DNA of 11,770 nucleotides, taken from NCBI GenBank assembly GCA_012841995.1, contig DUTQ01000099.1:1-11770 (forward strand). Reading direction: 5' to 3'. The notes under the pieces were generated by a model. The model was not told the origin of the DNA. It saw only the letters and a program-made list of their open reading frames with translations, and searched no databases. Below, in pieces: positions 6,989 through 11,770 of this stretch (positions within the stretch are counted from its first letter, which is position 1; every line of letters starts with the position of its first letter). The stretch is from Thermoanaerobacterales bacterium (lineage in GTDB: Bacteria > Bacillota > Thermosediminibacteria > Thermosediminibacterales > Tepidanaerobacteraceae). The translations under genes and the position numbers were made by a program.

Positions 6989-7010
6989 TCGTGTAAATAT
7001 TTCGTGTAAA
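6989..7010. repeat. Perfect 9-bp direct repeat in the flavoprotein 5' leader
   Basis: TCGTGTAAA occurs at 6989-6997 and 7002-7010 with 4 bp between copies (13-bp period). On the minus strand this reads TTTACACGA twice, lying between the predicted transcription start (about 7013) and the ATG at 6973. It may be an operator or a coincidence in A+T-rich DNA. Confidence 0.45.
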
Positions 7011-7019
7011 ATCAATTAC

Positions 7020-7047
7020 ATTGTATCAAAAAACCTGACAAAAACAA
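7020..7047 (-). promoter_or_regulatory. Candidate promoter for the flavoprotein gene
   Basis: Read on the minus strand, TTGTTT (7047-7042), a 16-bp spacer and TACAAT (7025-7020, 5 of 6 matches) form a sigma-A-like promoter. TGA directly before the -10 (7028-7026) makes it an extended -10. The -35 is poor. Confidence 0.5.
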
Positions 7048-7145
7048 ATCAGCGTTGGGATAAACTGCCCCAGAACTATATCATAAAAACATAATATTCA
7101 AATATATAATTTTAAAGATTCCGCTCAATTTTTGTAAATATGATG

Positions 7146-7173
7146 TTGAAAATATATTAAGATGTGGAATAAT
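7146..7173 (+). promoter_or_regulatory. Promoter for diaminopimelate dehydrogenase
   Basis: TTGAAA (7146-7151), a 16-bp spacer and AATAAT (7168-7173, 5 of 6 matches) preceded by TGG make an extended -10 promoter. Transcription would start near 7180, about 38 nt before the TTG start codon. Confidence 0.62.
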
Positions 7174-7217
7174 GAATATATATAGATCTAGGAAAACATA
7201 AAAAGGAGGAAGATATT

Positions 7218-8126
7218 TTGCAGAAGTTAAAAATCGCGGTAGTTGGCTTTGGAAATGTGGGCAGGGGCTCGGTGGATGCAGTTAAAGCGAGCCCTGACAT
7301 GGAACTTGTTGGTGTAGTTTTGAGAAACAAAACCAAAATCCAGCGAGTGCAAAGTGTGTTAAACGATGTACCTGTGGTAACCGATTTTAGACAGCTGGAA
7401 AAACCGGATGTAGCGATTCTGGCAATTCCCAGCCGATCAGTTCCTAAAGTGGCTGCCCAATACTTAAATAATGGAATAAGCACAATTGACTGTTTTGACA
7501 TACACGGTGATGCCATCATAGAACTCAGAGATGATTTAGATATAATTGCAAAACAAAACGAGTGTGTTGCAGTGATATCCGCCGGATGGGACCCGGGAAC
7601 CGATTCAATGATTAGAACAATACTTGAAATAGTTACACCACGCGGACTTACCTTCACAAATTATGGCCCTGGGATGAGCATGGGTCATACTGTTGTGGTA
7701 AAGGCCATCGATGGCGTTGAAGATGCGATATCACTTACAATTCCCCAGGGAACCGGCATCCATAGAAGACTTGTTTATGTAAAAATAAAAGATGGCTTCG
7801 ATTTTGACAAAATAGCCGAAGCAGTTAAAAAGGACCCGTATTTTGTAAATGATGAAACTCATGTCGTAAAGGTAGAAGATATTAAAAGCCTTATCGATGT
7901 AGGCCATGGAGTACATATGGAGCGAAAAGGTGTAGCGGGAATAACCCATAATCAAATAATAGAATTCACCATGTCTGTAACAAACCCTGCTGCCACAGGC
8001 CAAATCATGGCAAGTGCTGCACGCGCTGCCAAAAAGCAGGCTCCTGGTTGCTACTCACTGCCCGAAATTCCCCCAATAGATTTTATACACGGTGATAAGC
8101 GCAACCTACTAAAAAAATTAATATAA
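7218..8126 (+). CDS. ddh: meso-Diaminopimelate dehydrogenase (type II size)
   Basis: This enzyme reversibly converts tetrahydrodipicolinate, ammonia and NADPH to meso-2,6-diaminopimelate, a one-step route to the peptidoglycan cross-linker and lysine precursor. The 302-residue protein has the nucleotide-binding VVGFGNVGRG near residues 8-17. The substrate domain shows SAGWDPGTDSM (121-131), YGPGMSMGHT (149-158), GVHMERKGV (231-239) and NPAATGQIM (256-264). The length and these sequences resemble the shorter type II enzymes, such as that of Symbiobacterium thermophilum, rather than the roughly 320-residue corynebacterial type. The start is TTG at 7218, with AGGAGGA at 7204-7210. No terminator follows: the T-box promoter begins 5 bp after the stop, so readthrough would end at the T-box terminators. 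No lysine-type riboswitch is seen upstream. Confidence 0.93.
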   Translation: MQKLKIAVVGFGNVGRGSVDAVKASPDMELVGVVLRNKTKIQRVQSVLNDVPVVTDFRQLEKPDVAILAIPSRSVPKVAAQYLNNGISTIDCFDIHGDAIIELRDDLDIIAKQNECVAVISAGWDPGTDSMIRTILEIVTPRGLTFTNYGPGMSMGHTVVVKAIDGVEDAISLTIPQGTGIHRRLVYVKIKDGFDFDKIAEAVKKDPYFVNDETHVVKVEDIKSLIDVGHGVHMERKGVAGITHNQIIEFTMSVTNPAATGQIMASAARAAKKQAPGCYSLPEIPPIDFIHGDKRNLLKKLI

Positions 8127-8130
8127 AGTA

Positions 8131-8159
8131 TTGCAACCGTTGAAATTTTGTGATAGAAT
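8131..8159 (+). promoter_or_regulatory. Promoter of the T-box/trpP transcript
   Basis: TTGCAA (8131-8136), a 17-bp spacer and TAGAAT (8154-8159) with TGA at 8151-8153 form a well-spaced extended -10 promoter. The predicted start is near 8166, about 30 nt before Stem I of the T-box leader. Confidence 0.75.
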
Positions 8160-8396
8160 AATATAAACATAAGAAAACCTAGTGTTAAATTTAATGAAGG
8201 GGAAGAGTAACCTTGTTTCAAAGGTCAAAGAGAGCCGCCACTGGTGAGAATGCGGTACTAAAGATCGAGGCGAATGGCCCCCGGAAAAGATGTGGCGAAT
8301 GAAATATGTAGCTACATACGGAATGTCCTCCGTTACCTACAGGACAGGATATCGCTATATATAGCCGTATCCTATTAAAAGCGGTTTTGCATTAAA

Positions 8397-8444
8397 TTAG
8401 GTGGCAAAAGCATTTCGTCCTAAAGATGAAATGCTTTTTATTGT
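8397..8444 (+). terminator. Upstream hairpin with T-tract and antiterminator-like pairing
   Basis: The arms 8406-8416 and 8428-8438 form an 11-bp perfect stem, extendable by 3 pairs to a 5-nt loop. The T-tract TTTTTATTGTTT overlaps the 3' arm. A competing structure pairs TTAGG (8397-8401) with CCTAA (8419-8423) and leaves a 7-nt bulge TGGCAAA (8402-8408), the same layout as a T-box antiterminator with tRNA-pairing UGGC. The CCGCGG part of the T-box is missing, so helix A2 is almost absent. It may instead be an ordinary Stem III of the T-box. Confidence 0.6.
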
Positions 8445-8490
8445 TTATACAGCTAATAATGCAAGACAATTCTGGGTGGCACCGCGGAAC

Positions 8491-8526
8491 AAAAACATCC
8501 GTCCCTTATATGTTCGGATGTTTTTT
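8491..8526 (+). terminator. T-box regulated intrinsic terminator
   Basis: AAAAACATCCG (8491-8501) pairs with 8515-8525 to form an 11-bp stem with a 13-nt loop and a six-T run. The competing antiterminator pairs GGG (8474-8476) with CCC (8503-8505) and GCGG (8484-8487) with CCGT (8499-8502), leaving the 7-nt bulge UGGCACC that binds the tRNA acceptor end. The two structures share 8491-8505 and are mutually exclusive. Confidence 0.9.
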
Positions 8527-8697
8527 ATTTTGTGTAAAATACATAGTAGGGAAATAAAAGCTCATTTGGCGAAATTCCGCCAGACAATGGAAAACTAAAA
8601 ACAGGAGGTGAGGCCTGTGACATGAAAGGAAGCTCCAATTAATGACATTAAACAAAATGATTTTATAACCAAAAGAAAAATCGAGGAGGAAAAATCC
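8527..8697 (+). other. Post-terminator leader of trpP with small hairpins and minimal ORFs
   Basis: These 171 nt separate the T-box terminator from trpP and are longer than usual. They hold a 5-bp hairpin (8567-8571 with 8578-8582) and a strong Shine-Dalgarno sequence AGGAGGTG (8603-8610) inside a weak hairpin, ACAGG (8601-8605) with CCTGT (8614-8618). Two tiny ORFs follow, MKGSSN (8622-8642) and MTLNKMIL (from 8642), which overlap as TAATG. Neither contains Trp. Translation is unproven; this may be the remnant of a lost small gene. Confidence 0.35.
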
Positions 8698-9207
8698 ATG
8701 AAATTAAAAACAATGGTAACAACTTCGCTTTTAATGGCCATAGGCCTTGTACTTCATCAAATAGTACCACCTATAGTAGGGGGTATGAAGCCTGATTTCT
8801 TACTTTCTATGTTGTTTGTAGCATTATATATTGAAAACAGCCCTAAAAATGCCGTGATAGCGGGCCTCCTGGCAGGTATATTTTCAGCTCTAACCACCGG
8901 ATTTCCCGGAGGCCAGGTAGCAAATATGGCAGATAAGATGGTTACAGCTTTTGCAGTGTATTTCATGATAAAAGCCATGAATAAATTAAACAACAACATC
9001 AAGGTGCCTATTACTGCAGCAGTTGGAACCATTATAAGTGGAACAGTATTTTTAGGCACAGCCTTACTTGTCATTGGCAGTTTACCAGTAGCATTTCCAG
9101 TGCTATTTACAACAATAGTTCTCCCTGCAGCAGCAATAAATACATTTACAACTTACATCTGCTATAATGTAGTATTCTCTGCCCGCAATGCTGTTAGAAG
9201 AGCATAA
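8698..9207 (+). CDS. trpP: Tryptophan transporter TrpP
   Basis: This 169-residue membrane protein of the TrpP (YhaG) family imports tryptophan across the cytoplasmic membrane. Hydrophobic segments are visible at about residues 5-22 (TTSLLMAIGLVLHQIVPP begins near 7), 34-45, 52-65, 80-93, 104-127 and 134-160, with a positively charged C-terminus. The sequence MKPDFLLSMLFVALY followed by a glycine-rich GLLAGIFSALTTGFPGGQ segment is characteristic. Members are small and resemble substrate-binding (S) components of ECF-type importers, but a partner requirement is not shown here and no ATPase gene is adjacent. The ATG at 8698 has GAGGAGGA at 8683-8690. The tRNA-Trp T-box upstream independently supports the substrate. 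The gene appears monocistronic, and its stop is 3 bp from the structured inverted repeat. Confidence 0.92.
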   Translation: MKLKTMVTTSLLMAIGLVLHQIVPPIVGGMKPDFLLSMLFVALYIENSPKNAVIAGLLAGIFSALTTGFPGGQVANMADKMVTAFAVYFMIKAMNKLNNNIKVPITAAVGTIISGTVFLGTALLVIGSLPVAFPVLFTTIVLPAAAINTFTTYICYNVVFSARNAVRRA

Positions 9208-9210
9208 AGA

Positions 9211-9417
9211 GGGTGCTTGTGATGGTAAGCTACAGCTTTTAAGGAAGATCGTAGCTATTCTTGAGCTTGGACCAAACGTAGCAGGGGCAGCGCGCAGGAC
9301 GCGCACTGGCTTGCACTCGGCAGGATGCCGAATTGCAAGCTTTCCCCTGCGAAGTGCTGGGCCAAGCTTTAGAATAGCAGGTCGAGCTTTAAGTTTAGCT
9401 TACCGTCATAAACACCT
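9211..9417 (+). repeat. 207-nt branched inverted repeat, candidate structured RNA
   Basis: Pairing read by eye, from outside in. 9211-9231 pairs with 9397-9417: 21 positions, of which 17 are Watson-Crick, 3 G-U and 1 mismatch. GATC (9247-9250) pairs with GGTC (9380-9383). 9254-9261 pairs with 9371-9378 (8 bp). 9264-9270 pairs with 9362-9368 (7 bp). GCAGGGG (9281-9287) pairs with CCCCTGC (9344-9350). The junction carries two hairpins: 9290-9294 with 9300-9304 (loop CAGGA), and 9309-9315 with 9334-9340 continued by 9317-9321 with 9327-9331 (loop AGGAT). The G-U pairs form only in the plus-strand RNA, which suggests that orientation. The centre is clearly more GC-rich than its surroundings. No T-tract, clear promoter or target-site duplication is seen. 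It could be a non-coding RNA, a 3' mRNA element of trpP or a non-autonomous mobile repeat. Confidence 0.7.
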
Positions 9418-9419
9418 AC

Positions 9420-10394
9420 CTACTTTGTAAATACATGTTCTCCTACTTTATAAATCACCGGCTTTGACATAAGCCAGCTGTTTGCAGTTTTAGATGGGTT
9501 AAAAAAATATAGTGCTCCACCAGTGGGGTCTTTACCAGCTAGTGCTTCGTCACAAGCTTTATATGATTCAGTATTTGGAATTGCAATATCAATCCTGCCG
9601 TCAAGTACAGGTGAAAATTGATATAAACCCAAATTGTCTATTTGATATATTACACCTCTTATCGAATTTGGGAAAATAGAGCTTTTGACTCTATTGACAA
9701 CAACCGCGCCCACACCCAGCTTACCTAAATACGGTTCTCCTTCAGCCTCTGCGTGAATTAATTTTGCTAAAATCACTCTATCCTGTGAGGTATATGAAAT
9801 GCCAGAATCTGCTCTTATTGAATCTCTATCTATGTATCCGCCTCTTGAAGTAGTTGTTTGGGTTTCTCGTTTGGGGGCTTGAACTTGCTTTCCGGGAATA
9901 AGAAGCCTCATACCAGGATATATGGAATTTCCTATCAAACCATTTAACTGCTTAATACTCTCTACTGAAACCCCGTAATTTCTTGAAATTAAAAAAAGCG
10001 TATCTCCTTTGCAAACAGTGATCCGCTTATAAGGGCTCTTTTGTGGGACATATAGGGTTTGTCCAACAAATATGTTATTTGAATAAAGCCCATTCAGGCT
10101 CTTTAACTCCCAAAGATCAATCTCAAATCTTTTGCTTATAAGGTAAAGTGTATCACCGGATTTTGCTATGTACTTTTGGGGCACGAGCAGCACCTGTTTT
10201 GCAACGAGAGAATTGGACTGCAGGTCATTTGCTGCCCTTATTTTTTCTATAGGCACACCGGTTTTTTTGCTCAAGGAAAACAAGGTATCACCGTGTTGCA
10301 CCGTATAGACTTCTGCCATAGCCACTGTGCTCAAAATAAGTAGGAAAATTAAAGCAAGTGTGAATATGATATTTAATTTTCTTATAAAATGCAT
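9420..10394 (-). CDS. Exported cell wall hydrolase: three LysM repeats plus SleB/CwlJ domain
   Basis: The protein (324 residues from the ATG) carries an N-terminal signal peptide with likely cleavage after AMA near residue 27. Three LysM peptidoglycan-binding repeats follow at about 30-72, 75-117 and 125-167, each starting with xGDTLxxxS or HGDTLFSLS. After a Thr/Ser/Gln linker, a SleB-type hydrolase domain fills about 206-324. The candidate catalytic Glu216 is in IHAEAEGEPYLGKLGVGAVVVNRV. SleB-family enzymes are lytic transglycosylases of the spore cortex, but LysM-SleB proteins also act on vegetative wall, so the role here is open. Two starts are possible: ATG at 10394 (chosen) or TTG at 10397, giving 325 residues. 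The Shine-Dalgarno AGGGAG (10404-10409) is 9 or 6 nt away. It is convergent with trpP across the structured repeat. Confidence 0.93.
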   Translation of the reverse strand: MHFIRKLNIIFTLALIFLLILSTVAMAEVYTVQHGDTLFSLSKKTGVPIEKIRAANDLQSNSLVAKQVLLVPQKYIAKSGDTLYLISKRFEIDLWELKSLNGLYSNNIFVGQTLYVPQKSPYKRITVCKGDTLFLISRNYGVSVESIKQLNGLIGNSIYPGMRLLIPGKQVQAPKRETQTTTSRGGYIDRDSIRADSGISYTSQDRVILAKLIHAEAEGEPYLGKLGVGAVVVNRVKSSIFPNSIRGVIYQIDNLGLYQFSPVLDGRIDIAIPNTESYKACDEALAGKDPTGGALYFFNPSKTANSWLMSKPVIYKVGEHVFTK

Positions 10395-10425
10395 CAAATC
10401 ACTCTCCCTTTTTTCTATGGGTTAT

Positions 10426-10454
10426 ATTATACTAAAACCTTGAGCATGTTTCAT
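10426..10454 (-). promoter_or_regulatory. Candidate promoter for the LysM/SleB hydrolase gene
   Basis: On the minus strand, ATGAAA (10454-10449) lies 17 bp before a perfect TATAAT (10431-10426), giving a leader of about 25-30 nt before the ATG at 10394. The -35 box matches only 4 of 6 positions. No clear sporulation-sigma consensus was seen. Confidence 0.45.
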
Positions 10455-10482
10455 TAGTAAAATTAGCCATGGGTAATAAAAC

Positions 10483-10515
10483 CACATATAAAAAAACAAA
10501 CACCTACAGGTGTTT
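10483..10515 (-). terminator. Intrinsic terminator of the coiled-coil gene
   Basis: The arms 10498-10504 and 10509-10515 form a 7-bp stem with a 4-nt loop. On the minus strand it is followed by TTGTTTTTTTATATG, a good T-tract. The stem overlaps the stop codon (10514-10516), so termination is tightly coupled to the gene end. It also separates this gene from the hydrolase gene downstream on the same strand. Confidence 0.8.
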
Positions 10516-11608
10516 ATTTTTTAAAGTCAATTCTCAACTTGCCGTTTGTTGTTGCAATTGACGAAACTTTAAGGTCTAAAGGCAATGGGGGAGGGGTAAA
10601 GGTCATATCATAAGATGCCATAAGGTCCTCGATTACCTTTGGCGGGAGCTTAACACCACTGAAATCGAGCTTTACTGGTTTGAACCTAACCTTTTGATCT
10701 TTTGTGAGTATCATATTGCATGTAATTGAATAAAAAGGTGTTTTGGCTCCTGGGAGTTTTTCCGATACAGTCACCCCTTCAGGGCTAAAAGTAAAGTATA
10801 CGTATTTAAGCCTTTCATCCCCGGAAAACAACTTTTTCGTCAGGCTTTTATCCGTAAATTCTGCTCTGGCTGTAAGTGAAAAGTAATTCACCTTCAAATC
10901 ATCAGGCGATACATTTGACCATGGCAACTTTGATAGGTTTTTAAGCAAATAATCTAGTGAAGGCAGTGCCTCTTGCCAGCTTTTACTCATCATTTCCAAA
11001 AAGGCGGTATCATCTAGCACAAGTTTTGCCTGATTTAATTCATTTTGTTTTTTCTCAAGTGTGTTCTTTATTTCTTCAAGAGCCTTTTGAGCCTGCTCTT
11101 CTAATGCCTTAATCTGTTTTTGTTTATCCACAATATCCAATTCCTCCTGTCTCCTAATGGATATAACGGACTTTGTTTCCAATATTACATTATTATAATA
11201 TTCCATAATGAATAATATGTTATCGAATCTCCTAAAAAACTCCCCTAAATCATCAGCACCTACTAGCACAGTGAGGAAATTACCTAGGCCGCCTTTAAAG
11301 CTAAAGACTATCCAGTCGGCAAGTTGATGCTGATTATCCTTAAACTTGTTATCTAGCGCTATGAGTTCACGTTTCTTTTGTTCAAGGTTTTTTTCTAATT
11401 CCTTATTTTGTAATGAAAGCTCATCAAGTTGATTCTGCAAAGACAAAACTTTAGAGTCTAGTGCCAGTATTTCTTCAATAAGCTTTTGCTCTACATCATC
11501 AATTTTTTTGCCGGTAAAAATTAAAGCGCCTTCTGTATTATTGGGAATCAAAATATTCAATATAAAAATTATTGATATAACTACACAAATAAATTGCTTT
11601 CTACTCAA
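10514..11608 (-). CDS. Exported coiled-coil protein with unassigned C-terminal beta-type domain
   Basis: This 364-residue protein begins with a signal peptide or anchor (hydrophobic about 6-21, possible cleavage near 27). Coiled coil covers about 36-95 and 148-200. The two are joined by a non-coil hinge (103-147: FSFKGGLGNFLTVLVGADDLGEFFRRFDN and following) much like the hinge of PcsB/CwlO-type wall-hydrolase regulators. No NlpC/P60, CHAP or M23 hydrolase follows. Residues about 236-364 form a strand-rich domain ending in PLPLDLKVSSIATTNGKLRIDF, reminiscent of DUF2993/LmeA-like lipid-binding domains; this is a weak inference. It has two cysteines only (residues 8 and 297). The start is TTG at 11608, chosen because GGGAGGA (11617-11623) is 8 nt away. 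The likely site of action is outside the membrane; function is unknown. Confidence 0.8.
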   Translation of the reverse strand: MSRKQFICVVISIIFILNILIPNNTEGALIFTGKKIDDVEQKLIEEILALDSKVLSLQNQLDELSLQNKELEKNLEQKKRELIALDNKFKDNQHQLADWIVFSFKGGLGNFLTVLVGADDLGEFFRRFDNILFIMEYYNNVILETKSVISIRRQEELDIVDKQKQIKALEEQAQKALEEIKNTLEKKQNELNQAKLVLDDTAFLEMMSKSWQEALPSLDYLLKNLSKLPWSNVSPDDLKVNYFSLTARAEFTDKSLTKKLFSGDERLKYVYFTFSPEGVTVSEKLPGAKTPFYSITCNMILTKDQKVRFKPVKLDFSGVKLPPKVIEDLMASYDMTFTPPPLPLDLKVSSIATTNGKLRIDFKK

Positions 11609-11659
11609 TGGACTGTTCCTCCCAAAACATAAAAGAACATGATTATTACTAAAATATTC

Positions 11660-11672
11660 TACGGTGACCGTA
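11660..11672. repeat. Perfect dyad TACGGT-G-ACCGTA upstream of the coiled-coil gene
   Basis: A 6-bp inverted repeat with a single central base lies about 52 bp before the TTG start. With a one-base bulge it extends through ATATT (11654-11658) and AATAT (11673-11677). It is more GC-rich than the surrounding DNA and could be an operator. No promoter could be placed firmly beside it; the best -10-like hexamer upstream on the minus strand is TATACT with a poor -35. Confidence 0.5.
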
Positions 11673-11770
11673 AATATCCTTTGATAAGCTTAATTCTTCT
11701 TATAATTTGTAGTATAATAATAACTAACCGATAACATAAAGTGAATATTATCATTTTTATTAAAATATAT

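Larger units (their letters stand above)
8190..8526 (+). promoter_or_regulatory. T-box riboswitch, specifier UGG (tRNA-Trp)
   Basis: This leader senses uncharged tRNA-Trp and permits transcription of trpP when tryptophan is short. Stem I begins with GGGGAAGAGTAA (from 8199) and contains AGAGAG (8230-8235) and the apical GGTGAGA (8243-8249). The base of Stem I pairs GGGG (8199-8202) with the C run at 8278-8282. The specifier loop just inside it reads GAA-TGG, placing UGG at 8275-8277. The apical helix pairs GCCGC with GCGGT. Further hairpins lie at 8324-8346 and 8347-8372, the latter with GGATA/TATCC and GCTA/TAGC. The T-box proper, TGGGTGGCACCGCGG, is at 8473-8487. Its bulge UGGC matches GCCA, the acceptor end of bacterial tRNA-Trp with discriminator G. 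Specifier, bulge and downstream gene all agree on tryptophan. Confidence 0.95.

Noticed and set aside
6852..7094. 80-codon plus-strand open frame over the flavoprotein 5' end
   Set aside because: It is antisense to the FAD-binding motif region and runs into A+T-rich promoter DNA; there is no supporting start signal.
7218..8126. Alternative call as 2,4-diaminopentanoate dehydrogenase
   Set aside because: The motifs GWDPGTDSM, GPGMSMGHT and NPAATGQIM match diaminopimelate dehydrogenase, and no ornithine-degradation (ort) genes are adjacent.
8401..8598. 65-codon plus-strand open frame inside the T-box leader
   Set aside because: It begins at GTG within the hairpin region and runs through the T-box and terminator, with no Shine-Dalgarno sequence. 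The RNA elements explain the sequence.
9211..9417. Reading the inverted repeat as a simple insertion sequence or MITE
   Set aside because: No transposase is present, no target-site duplication is visible at the ends, and the nested internal hairpins go beyond simple terminal inverted repeats. It is not fully excluded without a copy-number search.
9188..9430. 80-codon plus-strand open frame spanning the end of trpP and the structured repeat
   Set aside because: It overlaps the trpP end, follows the two arms and hairpins of the inverted repeat, has no good ribosome binding site and encodes no recognisable protein. The frame is open by chance.

Overview
The window looks like chromosomal DNA of a low-GC, endospore-forming Firmicute, most likely an anaerobic, amino-acid-fermenting member of the Clostridia. 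The reasons are A+T-rich intergenic DNA, strong AGGAGG-type ribosome binding sites, frequent TTG starts, a CotF-type coat protein, a LysM/SleB-type cell-wall hydrolase, a proline racemase of the Stickland (PrdF) type and a tRNA-Trp T-box riboswitch. A relative of Tepidanaerobacter or Thermosediminibacter would fit, but that is a guess. No phage, integrase, transposase, CRISPR, rRNA or tRNA gene was seen.

Layout. (1) 1-1424: a cysteine desulfurase family gene behind a good sigma-A promoter flanked by TATCTATA repeats, ending at a strong bidirectional hairpin. (2) 1425-3695: a CotF-like gene on the minus strand, then proline racemase on the plus strand, convergent with a small two-module Cys4 (DUF1540-like) gene. 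(3) 3789-5720: a probable plus-strand operon of deoC, a free-standing pyruvate-kinase C-terminal-domain protein and a YbaK/PrdX-type aminoacyl-tRNA deacylase. It ends at a hairpin whose 19-bp core is identical to the first one. (4) 5729-8126: a minus-strand HI0933/BaiN-family flavoprotein, divergent from a type II-sized meso-diaminopimelate dehydrogenase. (5) 8131-9207: a promoter, a T-box leader with specifier UGG (Trp), and the tryptophan transporter gene trpP. (6) 9211-9417: a 207-nt, GC-richer inverted repeat that fills the space between two convergent genes and folds into a branched RNA-like structure. (7) 9420-11608: two minus-strand exported cell-envelope proteins, a three-LysM/SleB hydrolase and a coiled-coil protein with an unassigned C-terminal domain.

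How the genes relate. Several products act on amino acids or aminoacyl-tRNA: proline racemase supplies D-proline, the PrdX-like deacylase clears mischarged tRNA, diaminopimelate dehydrogenase makes meso-DAP or lysine precursor, and TrpP imports tryptophan under control of uncharged tRNA-Trp. A second group is envelope or spore related.

The two most interesting signals are non-coding. One is the large structured inverted repeat at 9211-9417, whose two apical hairpins both carry AGGA in the loop. The other is an apparent second, eroded antiterminator/terminator module inside the Trp T-box leader. All structures and promoters were read by eye and no folding or database search was run.
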